A stretch of DNA of 64,000 nt from an uncultured Erythrobacter sp. (lineage in GTDB: Bacteria > Pseudomonadota > Alphaproteobacteria > Sphingomonadales > Sphingomonadaceae): positions 1-64,000 of the forward strand of contig NZ_OY284437.1 of assembly GCF_958304185.1 (NCBI RefSeq). Reading direction: 5' to 3'. How positions within the stretch are numbered: the first letter of the stretch is position 1; each line of letters opens with the position of its first letter. The notes under the pieces were generated by a model that was not told where the DNA came from, searched no databases, and saw nothing but the letters and a program-made list of their open reading frames with translations. Position numbers and translations under genes: made by a program. This document shows, in pieces, positions 31,483 through 39,297 of the stretch.

Positions 31483-32702
31483 CCCCCGAAAGCCGCGCCG
31501 CCGAGTTCGACGCTGCCGATCCGTTGGCGGGCTATCGCGAGCGGTTCACTCTGCCGGAGGGCGTGATCTATCTCGACGGCAACTCATTGGGAGCGCTGCC
31601 CAAGGCTACCCCGGCGGCACTGGCGCGGCTGGTGGAGAGCGAGTGGGGCGAGGGGCTGATCCGCTCGTGGAACAGCGCGGGCTGGTTCGACATGGCGAGC
31701 CGCATCGGCGCCAAAATCGCACCCCTGATCGGCGCCGCACCGCATGAAGTGATCGCCTGCGATTCGACCAGCGTGAACCTGTTCAAGCTGATCGCCGCCG
31801 CGTTGGGCATGAGGCCGGGCCGCAAGGTGGTTCTGTCCGAACCGGGCAACTTCCCGACCGATCTCTACATGATCGCCGGGCTGGAAGCGCAGGGCCTCGC
31901 CACTAGGCGGCTGGCCGAGCGGGACACGCTCATGCAGGCGCTGGACGGCGATGTGGCGCTGCTGATGCTCACCCACGCCCACTACAAGACCGGCGCGCTG
32001 CACGACATGGCGGCGCTTACCCGCGCCGCGCATGGGGCAGGCGCGTTGGTGCTGTGGGACTTGTCGCATTCGACCGGAGCACTGCCGATTGATCTGAACG
32101 CCGTCGGCGCGGATTTCGCTGTGGGTTGCGGCTACAAATACCTGTGCGGCGGGCCGGGCGCGCCCGCCTTCGCCTTCGTCGCCCAGCGGCATCAGGTAGA
32201 CTTGCAACAGCCGCTGACCGGTTGGTTCGGCCATGCCACGCCCTTCGCCTTTACCGACGATTACGCAGGCGCACCGGGCATCGACCGGCTGCAATGTGGC
32301 ACGCCGCCGGTGCTGGGGCTGGCGGCGCTTGAGGTAGGGGTCGATCTGATCGCGGAGATCGGTGTGGCGCGGCTCTACGGCAAATCGCAGGCGCTGTCGG
32401 AGTTCTTCCTCGAAAGCCTGATGGCGCATGACGTGCACCTTGACCTCGTCAGCCCGCCCCGCAGCGCCGAGCGTGGCAGCCAACTCTCGTTCCGCCATCC
32501 CGAGGCCTACCCCATCTGTCAGGCGCTGATCGCACGCGGCGTGATCGGCGATTTCCGCGCGCCTGATGTGCTGCGACTGGGCTTTGCACCCGCCTACCTG
32601 AGCTTCGCCGACATCGCCGCCGCCGCGCGCCATCTGGCCGAGGTGCTGGCAACCGGCGAGTGGCAGCGCCCGGAATTCAACCAGCGTAGCGCGGTGACAT
32701 GA
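31479..32702 (+). CDS. kynU: Kynureninase
   Basis: A 407-residue fold-type I PLP enzyme cleaving L-kynurenine to anthranilate and alanine. PLP lysine is Lys220 in Gly-Cys-Gly-Tyr-Lys-Tyr-Leu; Asp-Gly-Asn-Ser-Leu-Gly near residue 33 and Asp194 in Trp-Asp-Leu-Ser-His also match. A kynurenine formamidase gene (kynB) is not present in the window and must lie elsewhere or be replaced. Followed by a coupled 28-codon frame and a hairpin. Confidence 0.92.
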   Translation: MTPESRAAEFDAADPLAGYRERFTLPEGVIYLDGNSLGALPKATPAALARLVESEWGEGLIRSWNSAGWFDMASRIGAKIAPLIGAAPHEVIACDSTSVNLFKLIAAALGMRPGRKVVLSEPGNFPTDLYMIAGLEAQGLATRRLAERDTLMQALDGDVALLMLTHAHYKTGALHDMAALTRAAHGAGALVLWDLSHSTGALPIDLNAVGADFAVGCGYKYLCGGPGAPAFAFVAQRHQVDLQQPLTGWFGHATPFAFTDDYAGAPGIDRLQCGTPPVLGLAALEVGVDLIAEIGVARLYGKSQALSEFFLESLMAHDVHLDLVSPPRSAERGSQLSFRHPEAYPICQALIARGVIGDFRAPDVLRLGFAPAYLSFADIAAAARHLAEVLATGEWQRPEFNQRSAVT

Positions 32703-32785
32703 CTGGCCTGATGGAGTGGCTCGGCGCGCAGCGCCGCAAGGCCGACCGGCCGCCCGCAGCGGGCGCGGCTATGCCGCGCGTCTAG
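32699..32785 (+). CDS. Possible 28-residue peptide coupled to kynU
   Basis: ATG 32699 overlaps the kynU stop as ATGA and opens a 28-codon frame ending at TAG 32785. The product is basic and Ala/Pro-rich with Met-Glu-Trp-Leu at its start. Only the overlap supports it; it may be a chance frame. Confidence 0.25.
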   Translation: MTGLMEWLGAQRRKADRPPAAGAAMPRV

Positions 32786-32791
32786 CGAGGA

Positions 32792-32813
32792 TGAAGGCGC
32801 GGACGCGCCTTCA
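32792..32813. terminator. Short perfect hairpin between convergent genes
   Basis: A 10-bp inverted repeat (TGAAGGCGCG and its complement) around a 2-nt centre, or 8 bp with a 6-nt loop. It separates kynU from the convergent SDR gene and is probably a two-way terminator, though neither side has a T-run. Confidence 0.5.
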
Positions 32814-32816
32814 CAA

Positions 32817-33716
32817 TCAAACAGCGCGTTCGGCTTTGTCCTTCTCGTTCGTCCCCTTGATCATGGCGCGCATCTGATCCCATTCGGCATCGCCCAGCGC
32901 GTGGAGCATCGGGTAGAAGGTGCCGCCATTGGCCTGGAAGCCCGCGCCGTCGATGGCGATCGTCTGGCCGTTCACATATTCCGCGCCTTGCCCCATCAGG
33001 AACACGGCGAGGTTGGCGAGTTCGTGCATCTCGCCCGCGCGGCCCATCGGGTTAAGGTCGTTCTTCGAATTGCCGCCCTGCCCGCCGGGCGACAGGCGTG
33101 CGCTCATGCCTTTGGTGGGGAAGAGGCCGGGGGCGATGGCGTTGAAGCGCAGCCCATAGCGGCCCCATTCGGTCGCAAGGCTCTGGGTCATGGCGTTGAT
33201 CGCGGTCTTGGACATGGCGGATGGCACCACGAAGGCGCTGCCGGACCACACCCAGGTGGTGAGGATCGAGAGGAAGCTGGCCTTCTTCTTCTCCGCGATC
33301 AGCCGTTTGCCGATGTCGAGCGTGACATAGAACGTCCCGCGCATCACGATGTCGGCGATGGCGTTGAAGCCGTTGACCGACAGATCCTCGGTGCGGCTGA
33401 TGAAGTTGCCTGCCGCGTTGTTGACAACCCCCGTCAAAGCCCCGCCATCGGCCCAGATCGCATCGACCATCGCGTGGATCGCATCGGCATCGCGGATGTC
33501 GCAGGCCATGCCGACGATCTTGCCGCCATGGAGGGCGGTCAACTCGGCGGCTGTCTCATCCAGCTTGTTCTGGCGGCGACCGCAAATGTAAACGGTCGCG
33601 CCCAATTTCAGGAAGGCTTCCGCCATTTCGCGCCCAAGGCCCGTGCCGCCGCCGGTGACGAGAACGCGCTCGCCCGCCATCAACCCGTCGCGGAACATCA
33701 GTTTTGAAGCGTCCAT
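32817..33716 (-). CDS. SDR of the 2,4-dienoyl-CoA reductase type
   Basis: A 299-residue SDR with Gly-Gly-Gly-Thr-Gly-Leu-Gly for NADP binding and Asn-Asn-Ala-Ala-Gly-Asn-Phe. The usual catalytic Tyr of Tyr-x3-Lys is replaced by Ser (Pro-Ser-Ala-Met-Ser-Lys-Thr-Ala), the arrangement seen in dienoyl-CoA reductases rather than alcohol dehydrogenases. Such an enzyme would reduce double bonds in CoA thioesters during beta-oxidation, which fits the dehydrogenase and thiolase genes upstream. It is separated from them by a palindromic repeat at 33737-33838. Confidence 0.82.
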   Translation of the reverse strand: MDASKLMFRDGLMAGERVLVTGGGTGLGREMAEAFLKLGATVYICGRRQNKLDETAAELTALHGGKIVGMACDIRDADAIHAMVDAIWADGGALTGVVNNAAGNFISRTEDLSVNGFNAIADIVMRGTFYVTLDIGKRLIAEKKKASFLSILTTWVWSGSAFVVPSAMSKTAINAMTQSLATEWGRYGLRFNAIAPGLFPTKGMSARLSPGGQGGNSKNDLNPMGRAGEMHELANLAVFLMGQGAEYVNGQTIAIDGAGFQANGGTFYPMLHALGDAEWDQMRAMIKGTNEKDKAERAV

Positions 33717-33736
33717 TTCTCAGCGTCCTCTTGTTT

Positions 33737-33838
33737 CGTCATTGCGAGCGAAGCGAAGCAATCCATGGACTTCTGTCTCGCCCACTCGCAACGTCAGGTC
33801 ATGGATTGCCGCGCCACCTGCGGCGGCTCGCAATGACG
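33737..33838. repeat. Palindromic element with CGTCA/TGACG ends (type C, copy 1)
   Basis: A 102-bp inverted repeat beginning CGTCATTGCGAG and ending CTCGCAATGACG, with inner arms around CAATCCATG and CATGGATTG. It lies between two genes of the same direction. Copy 2 is at 49541-49631. Confidence 0.85.
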
Positions 33839-33851
33839 ACGTGCCGGGGCC

Positions 33852-35060
33852 TCAAAGCCCCAGCACGGTCTTGGCGATGATGTTCTTCTGCACCTCGTCC
33901 GAGCCGCCGAAGATCGTCGCGGCGCGGTTGTTGAGGTAGCGGCCCATCGCGGTCTGGGCATATTCGCTGCCGACCGGTTCGGGCGCCTCATTGCCATAGA
34001 GTGGGCGCTCCAAGGGCAATTGCAGCGCGTCCGGCCCGAGCAGCTCCAAACGCAGCACATCGACCTGCTGGCCGATGTTCGAGCCGAGCAGCTTCACCAG
34101 TGACGTCTGGGGCCCCGGCGCGCGGCCCTTGGCGAGTTCGGCGAGGATGCGCAGTTCGGTGATCTCCAGCGCCTCGGCCTCCAGCCGGACGCGGGCCAGC
34201 CGGTCGCGGAAGCGCGGATCATGCGCCAGCGCGCCATTGACCCCCGAAGGCTGGGTTTGCGCGAGATTTTCCAGCCGCTCGATCGATTGCAGCAAGCGCG
34301 GGGCATAGCACGATCCGCCGCGTTCGTTCTCCAGCAGGAACTTGGCGATACTCCAGCCTTGGCCTTCTTCGCCGATGCGGTTTTCCGCAGGCGTGCGGGC
34401 ATCGGTGAAGAACACTGCGTTCACTTCGTGATCGCCGGACATCGAGTGGATCGGCGTGACCGACACCCCCGGCTGGTCCATCGGCACGAGCAGGAAGCTG
34501 ATCCCGGCCTGCTTCTTCACGGTCGCATCAGTGCGCACCAGCGCGAAAATCCAGTCGGCATGATGGGCGTGAGTCGTCCAGATCTTGGAGCCGTTGATGA
34601 CATACTCATCGCCATCGAGCCGCGCCGCGGTCTTGAGGCTCGCAAGGTCTGAGCCGCTGCCCGGCTCCGAATAGCCCTGACACCAGTAATCATCGCCCGA
34701 CAGGATGCCGGGGAGGAAGCGGGCCTTTTGTTCGGGCGTGCCGAATTCGCAGATCACCGGGCCGACGAGGCGCAGGCCGAGGATCGCCAGCGACGGCGCG
34801 CCCGCCAGCGCGCATTCCTTTTCGAAGATGAACTTCTGCGTCGGGCTCCAGCCGGTGCCGCCGTCTTCCTTGGGCCAGTGCGGAGCGACCCAGCCCTGGC
34901 GGAACAGGATGCGGTGCCATTCCATCCCGATATCGGGCTCGACGAACACCCCCGGCGTGCGGCGTGCCCCGTCGCGCAGCCGTGCGGGCAGGTTGTCATT
35001 GAGAAACGCACGCACCTCTTCGCGGAAGGCGATGTCCTCGGGGGAGAAGTCCATATCCAT
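33852..35060 (-). CDS. Acyl-CoA dehydrogenase (larger partner)
   Basis: A 402-residue FAD-dependent dehydrogenase that introduces an alpha-beta double bond into a CoA thioester. FAD and substrate motifs: Gln-Gly-Tyr-Ser-Glu-Pro-Gly-Ser-Gly-Ser-Asp, Trp-Thr-Thr-His-Ala-His, and the C-terminal Ile-Phe-Gly-Gly-Ser-Asp-Glu-Val-Gln. ATG 35060 starts at the conserved Asp-Phe-Ser-Pro-Glu-Asp. With the smaller dehydrogenase at 38210-39292 in the same operon it resembles the alpha2beta2 dehydrogenases of steroid side-chain degradation; this pairing is inferred. Confidence 0.88.
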   Translation of the reverse strand: MDMDFSPEDIAFREEVRAFLNDNLPARLRDGARRTPGVFVEPDIGMEWHRILFRQGWVAPHWPKEDGGTGWSPTQKFIFEKECALAGAPSLAILGLRLVGPVICEFGTPEQKARFLPGILSGDDYWCQGYSEPGSGSDLASLKTAARLDGDEYVINGSKIWTTHAHHADWIFALVRTDATVKKQAGISFLLVPMDQPGVSVTPIHSMSGDHEVNAVFFTDARTPAENRIGEEGQGWSIAKFLLENERGGSCYAPRLLQSIERLENLAQTQPSGVNGALAHDPRFRDRLARVRLEAEALEITELRILAELAKGRAPGPQTSLVKLLGSNIGQQVDVLRLELLGPDALQLPLERPLYGNEAPEPVGSEYAQTAMGRYLNNRAATIFGGSDEVQKNIIAKTVLGL

Positions 35061-35098
35061 GTCAGTCGAGTCCCACTTCTCGTAATCCGTCCAGCCGC

Positions 35099-35854
35099 TT
35101 AGGCCCCGTCGCGCATTGCCCAAAGTATCGTACGCCGCAGCAAATCATAATAGACATCATAATTCCACGCGCACATTTCCTTATGCGGGTAGAAATCGGC
35201 CATGCCGGGCAGGTCATAATGCCCGCGGCAGTGGCCCAGTGCGTTGTAAACGATCTGCCCTTCGCCGATATCCCTCGTATAAAGGATAGGTACGGTGGTG
35301 GACGGCCATTGGCTGTGCGTGAAGCCGGTCGCCTCGCCTTCGAAGGTGGTCTGCATCAGGGTTTCGATGGTCGCAGTGGTTTTGGACAGGTACAGCTCGT
35401 CCACCACTTCAAAATTTTCGATCCCTTTGGTCAGCTCGTGATCCTTGTTCACGACCTCAACCGGGAATTTGCCGATTGGTGGGTGCGCGACGAACTGCGT
35501 GCCGAGCATCTCCATCACGTCCGGGCGATCATCGGGCGCATCGACCAGACCTTCGGCGGTGAAGACCAGGATCGAGTTGGTGCCGTGAAGCGCCATCCAC
35601 TTGCCGCCCTTTTCCATCCACGCCTTGATCTGCGCGGCCTGTTCAGGCGTTGGCATCAGATCGCAGGTATAGGTGATGAGGAAGCGGCACTTGTCGAGCC
35701 GTTCGAGCCCCGAATAGTCGCAGGCCACCGTAGTGCGGATATGCGGGTGTTCGGCCAGCAGCTTGAGGATCTCGATCCGCGGGAAGTCGATATCGTGATA
35801 CTTGCCCGCGGCGATGAAATGCGCGTCGATCCGGGTGGCGGGTTGTTCGGCCAT
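35099..35854 (-). CDS. ThuA-like domain protein (first of two)
   Basis: A 251-residue protein of the ThuA/class I glutamine amidotransferase-like fold. Visible features are Phe-Leu-Ile-Thr-Tyr-Thr-Cys-Asp-Leu, Trp-Met-Ala-Leu-His-Gly-Thr-Asn-Ser, Val-Val-Asp-Glu-Leu-Tyr and Asn-Ala-Leu-Gly-His-Cys. ThuA proteins of sugar clusters have no settled biochemistry. Here the gene sits inside a beta-oxidation-type operon, 2 nt after an SDR, and a second, quite different ThuA protein lies at 41012-41788. A role as a hydrolase or isomerase of a catabolic intermediate is a guess. Confidence 0.82.
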   Translation of the reverse strand: MAEQPATRIDAHFIAAGKYHDIDFPRIEILKLLAEHPHIRTTVACDYSGLERLDKCRFLITYTCDLMPTPEQAAQIKAWMEKGGKWMALHGTNSILVFTAEGLVDAPDDRPDVMEMLGTQFVAHPPIGKFPVEVVNKDHELTKGIENFEVVDELYLSKTTATIETLMQTTFEGEATGFTHSQWPSTTVPILYTRDIGEGQIVYNALGHCRGHYDLPGMADFYPHKEMCAWNYDVYYDLLRRTILWAMRDGA

Positions 35855-35856
35855 GA

Positions 35857-36627
35857 TTAGCTCCTGATGCTCCCGCCGCCATCCACGGTGAAATCGCAGC
35901 CCGTGGTGAAACTCGCATCATCGCTGGCGAGGAAGACGACCGCGCGGGCGACTTCCTCCGGCTCGCCAATACGGTTCATCGGGTGGGTGGCGGCAAAATT
36001 GGTTTCGATGTTCTCGGGCGTGTCGGCGCCGGAGAACTTGTAGCGATTATACATCGGCGTGCGGATCGCGCCGGGGTGGACCATGTTGGCGCGGATCGGC
36101 AGGCCCCGCGCGGCCAGATCAAGCGCGACCGATTGGGTGAGACCGCGCAGGCCGGTCTTCGACGCTGAGTAAGCGGCAACGAAGGCTGCCGGGCGCAGTG
36201 CGATCATCGAGCCGATATTGACGATGGCGCAAGGCTCACCGCTGGCTTCCATCGCCGGGATCGCAGCGCGCATTCCGTAGAACGGGCCGTGGAGGTTAAT
36301 GTCGATGGTGCGGTGCCACACGTCGAGATCGCCATCGGGCACGTTGCCGGGTTCGGAGATGCCCGCAATGTTGCACAGGACTGTGAGCTTGCCGAACTGG
36401 CCGCGCGTGGCGGAAACGGCAGCTTCCCATTGGTGCAAGTCACGCACATCGAGCAGGCAGGCCGCCGCACGCTCGCCCAGTTCAGCGGCCAAGTCTTGCG
36501 CCTTTTCCAGCTGCACATCGCCCAGCATCACGCTGCCGCCCTCGGCGATAATCAGCCGTGCGACCGCAGCCCCGATCCCCTCCGCGCCGCCTGAGATCAG
36601 CGCGACCTTGCCCCGCATGCGGCTCAT
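35857..36627 (-). CDS. Short-chain dehydrogenase/reductase
   Basis: A 256-residue classical SDR: Gly-Gly-Ala-Glu-Gly-Ile-Gly cofactor loop, Asp after strand 2 (Gly-Asp-Val) favouring NAD, Ser in Ile-Gly-Ser-Met, and Tyr-Ser-Ala-Ser-Lys. Its start overlaps the thiolase stop by 4 nt. It probably performs the 3-hydroxyacyl-CoA or ring hydroxyl oxidation of the pathway. Confidence 0.9.
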   Translation of the reverse strand: MSRMRGKVALISGGAEGIGAAVARLIIAEGGSVMLGDVQLEKAQDLAAELGERAAACLLDVRDLHQWEAAVSATRGQFGKLTVLCNIAGISEPGNVPDGDLDVWHRTIDINLHGPFYGMRAAIPAMEASGEPCAIVNIGSMIALRPAAFVAAYSASKTGLRGLTQSVALDLAARGLPIRANMVHPGAIRTPMYNRYKFSGADTPENIETNFAATHPMNRIGEPEEVARAVVFLASDDASFTTGCDFTVDGGGSIRS

Positions 36628-37775
36628 TCGCGTTCCAGAATGGCGACGCCCGAAAGCCCCGGCGCGCCGTAGACATGGCTATAGCCGAACCGCGGTTTTC
36701 CGGGCACCTGCCGTTCGCCGCCGCGCTGGCGCAGCTGGGTGACGTTTTCGTAAATCTGCCGGAGACCCGAAGCCCCCACGGGCTCGCCGCAAGCAAGGCA
36801 GCCGCCATCGGTGTTGACCGGCAGCTTGCCGCCAATCTCCGACCAGCCATTGGCGAGCCATTCTTCCTGATCGCCATCCTTGCAGAAGCCGTTTTCGGCC
36901 ATGTGCATGATCTCTGCGCCGCTTTCGGTGTCCTGAAGCTGGGCGACCGAGATGTCCTCCGGCCCGACCCCGGCTTTCTCGAACGCGGCTTTCGACGCGA
37001 GGACGGTGGGCTTGCCGCCTTCCTCAATACTGATGCCGGCCTGGAACACCTCGAAGGAGTTGGGCGGGCGGGTTTTGACCGAGACCGCGCGGATTTTCAC
37101 TCCGTCGGCGCCCAGTTCCTTCATCTTCTTCTCGCTGGCGAGGATCAGCGCCACCGCGCCTTCTGCGGGCGAGCAGAACATATATTTGGTCAGCGGATCA
37201 TTGATCATCGGCGCGTTGAGGATGGTCTCCAGATCGACCGGGCTGCGCCGCCATGCGTGGGGCGTCAGGGTGCCATTGCGAAATGCCTTTTCCGCGACCC
37301 GGCCCAGCGTCGTGCGGCTGATGCCGTGCAATTGCATATAGCGCTGGATCTTGAGCGCGAAGAACTGCGTGGTCAGCATCATGCCGGTCTGGCCGTACCA
37401 TTCGGGCAGGCCGTAATCGGCAGGCTTGGCGTTGAAGGCCCCGCGCGGGTGCTTGTCAAAGCCAACCGCCAGCGCGAGGTCATACATCCCGCTCGCAATC
37501 GCTTGCTGCGATGCGGCGAGCGCACTGCCGCCGGTCGCGCAACCATTGGCGACATTGGTGAAGGGCAGGCTGGTCAGTCCCAGCTCGTTGACCATGATAT
37601 CGGCATTGCCCGCCGCCGCGCTGCCACCATAAGCGCATTCGATATCGGGCCATTCCAGCCCGGCATCGCTGAGCGCCTCGCGCACCGCATGGACCCCCTG
37701 TTCGCGGCCTGACCGGCCGTCTGTGCGCCCGAAGGGGTGGATGCCTGCGCCGATGATATAGACGTTCTCGCTCAT
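36624..37775 (-). CDS. Thiolase-fold enzyme (SCP-x/Ltp type)
   Basis: A 383-residue thiolase. Cys79 in Asn-Gly-Cys-Ala-Thr-Gly-Gly is the nucleophile. The usual C-terminal Gly-His-Pro motif reads Cys-Gly-Glu-Pro-Val-Gly-Ala-Ser-Gly, so the His is Glu, as I recall for Ltp-like lipid-transfer thiolases. It overlaps a DUF35 gene by 4 nt; such pairs form thiolase or retro-aldolase complexes (compare Ltp2 with its DUF35 partner in steroid side-chain degradation). The reaction is therefore either thiolysis or aldol cleavage. Confidence 0.85.
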   Translation of the reverse strand: MSENVYIIGAGIHPFGRTDGRSGREQGVHAVREALSDAGLEWPDIECAYGGSAAAGNADIMVNELGLTSLPFTNVANGCATGGSALAASQQAIASGMYDLALAVGFDKHPRGAFNAKPADYGLPEWYGQTGMMLTTQFFALKIQRYMQLHGISRTTLGRVAEKAFRNGTLTPHAWRRSPVDLETILNAPMINDPLTKYMFCSPAEGAVALILASEKKMKELGADGVKIRAVSVKTRPPNSFEVFQAGISIEEGGKPTVLASKAAFEKAGVGPEDISVAQLQDTESGAEIMHMAENGFCKDGDQEEWLANGWSEIGGKLPVNTDGGCLACGEPVGASGLRQIYENVTQLRQRGGERQVPGKPRFGYSHVYGAPGLSGVAILERE

Positions 37776-38197
37776 GCGGCTTTACTCTCGATTGCGGCGA
37801 CCGGGCGGAAGGCGAAGGTGTCGTGTGTCATGTTGAACGGCACGATGCAGAATTCCAGCTCCATGCCGAGATGCAGGTCTTCGAGCCGCGCATCGACGAT
37901 GCGGCTTTCGACGATCACCTCACCGGGCAGTTCGACATAGCCGAGCAGGAACGGCTGAAAATCGGGCGGGCCTTCGCCGGGGCCGCTGCCGGGGCCTTCA
38001 TAGGGCTCCTTGGGCAGGAAGCCCTGCGAAGTCCACGACCACAGCTTGCCCCGGCGTGACAGCTTGTAGGGCTCGACGTCCTTCGCTGCATCGCCGACCG
38101 GCATCGGGAACACCACTTCGCCAGACGGCCGCCTGCCGCCGATCAGGTGCGGTTCCAGCCCGTCGCTCCACAGGTTCGGGTCGATCTTCTGTCCCAT
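37772..38197 (-). CDS. DUF35 OB-fold protein without zinc-ribbon cysteines
   Basis: A 141-residue partner protein of the thiolase. The region where the rubredoxin-like CxxC...CxxC zinc ribbon normally lies (Leu-Ile-Gly-Gly-Arg-Arg-Pro-Ser-Gly-Glu-Val-Val-Phe-Pro, about residues 18-32) has no cysteine. The following OB-fold part (Leu-Gly-Tyr-Val-Glu-Leu-Pro and Val-Glu-Ser-Arg-Ile-Val) is intact. It would serve as a binding platform in a complex with the thiolase. ATG 38197 is used; Met at 38203 is an alternative. Confidence 0.78.
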   Translation of the reverse strand: MGQKIDPNLWSDGLEPHLIGGRRPSGEVVFPMPVGDAAKDVEPYKLSRRGKLWSWTSQGFLPKEPYEGPGSGPGEGPPDFQPFLLGYVELPGEVIVESRIVDARLEDLHLGMELEFCIVPFNMTHDTFAFRPVAAIESKAA

Positions 38198-38209
38198 GTC
38201 CAAGCCCCC

Positions 38210-39292
38210 TCAGGCTGCCAAAGCATATTCGGCGAGCACGGTGTCAATGTCACCGAACAACCGGGCGAGCACCAGCACGCGCTTCAAAGCATGGCCGATT
38301 GCCAGTTCGTCCGTGATCCCCATCCCGCCGTGCATTTGCACCGCTTCCCGCGCAATCGCGTCGACGTTTTCGCCGATGAAGGCCTTGGCCCCGGCGGCGG
38401 CGCGCTGCCACTTGGCGGCATCGGCGCGGTCAGTCAGCGCCGCGCGCAGCAGCATCGACCGGGCCTGTTCTTCGCGCGCATAGCAATCGACCAGCCGGTG
38501 CTGGAGCGCCTGAAAACTGCCGATGGCAACGCCGAACTGCTCGCGCTCCTTCACGTAAGTCAGCGTGTCATCGAGCAAGCGCTGGCCCAGCCCGACCATC
38601 TCGGCGGCAGCATAAAGCCGCATTTCGGCAGCGACGGCAGCAAGCCCCTCGGCATCCAGCGCCAGCTTGGCAGCGGCAGGGGTGCGGGTCAGTTTCAACT
38701 CGCCCGCTATGCTGCCATCGGCAAGGCGATAGGCGCGCACTTCCAGCCCCGGCGCGCCCTTCGGCACGAGGAAACAGGCCGTCTCTCCGCCCATGTCGGC
38801 GGTGACGATAAACAGGTCGGCGATCAGCGCGCCCATCACCATCGTCTTTTCGCCGGTGAGGGTGAAGCTATCCTCAGCGCCATCGGCCTTCATGCCCTTG
38901 GCCTTGAGGCTGTAGCGCTGGCCGCGCTCGGTCCAGGCGAGGGTGGCGATCGTCTCTCCCGCCAGCACGCCTTCCAGCGCCTCGGTCGCGCCGCCGCGTT
39001 CCAGCAGCAGCGCCGGCAGAATGCCGTGTTCGAGCAGCGGATCGGGCGCATTGGCCTTGCCGATGGCTTCCGCCACCAACGCCAGATCCACCGCCGAGCC
39101 GCCCATGCCGCCCGCATCCTCGCCCGCGGCGAGCGCGATGAGGCCCATTTCGGCCAATTGCTGCCAGCGCGCACGGTCATAACCGGTGGGCGAGAGCCGC
39201 AGCTTGCGCCGGGCTTCCACATCGATCGGCGCGGCGAACCGCTCGACCGAGGTCACGAACATCTGCTGTTCTTCGGAAAGGTCGAAATTCAT
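38210..39292 (-). CDS. Acyl-CoA dehydrogenase (smaller partner)
   Basis: A 360-residue acyl-CoA dehydrogenase, shorter and less conserved than the one at 33852-35060. It keeps Arg-Glu-Gln-Phe-Gly-Val-Ala-Ile-Gly-Ser-Phe-Gln and the C-terminal Gln-Met-His-Gly-Gly-Met-Gly-Ile-Thr-Asp-Glu-Leu but the FAD loop is weak. This is the usual look of the non-canonical subunit in heteromeric dehydrogenases. It starts 5 nt after the P450 and precedes DUF35 by 12 nt. Confidence 0.85.
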   Translation of the reverse strand: MNFDLSEEQQMFVTSVERFAAPIDVEARRKLRLSPTGYDRARWQQLAEMGLIALAAGEDAGGMGGSAVDLALVAEAIGKANAPDPLLEHGILPALLLERGGATEALEGVLAGETIATLAWTERGQRYSLKAKGMKADGAEDSFTLTGEKTMVMGALIADLFIVTADMGGETACFLVPKGAPGLEVRAYRLADGSIAGELKLTRTPAAAKLALDAEGLAAVAAEMRLYAAAEMVGLGQRLLDDTLTYVKEREQFGVAIGSFQALQHRLVDCYAREEQARSMLLRAALTDRADAAKWQRAAAGAKAFIGENVDAIAREAVQMHGGMGITDELAIGHALKRVLVLARLFGDIDTVLAEYALAA

Positions 39293-39297
39293 GTGCG

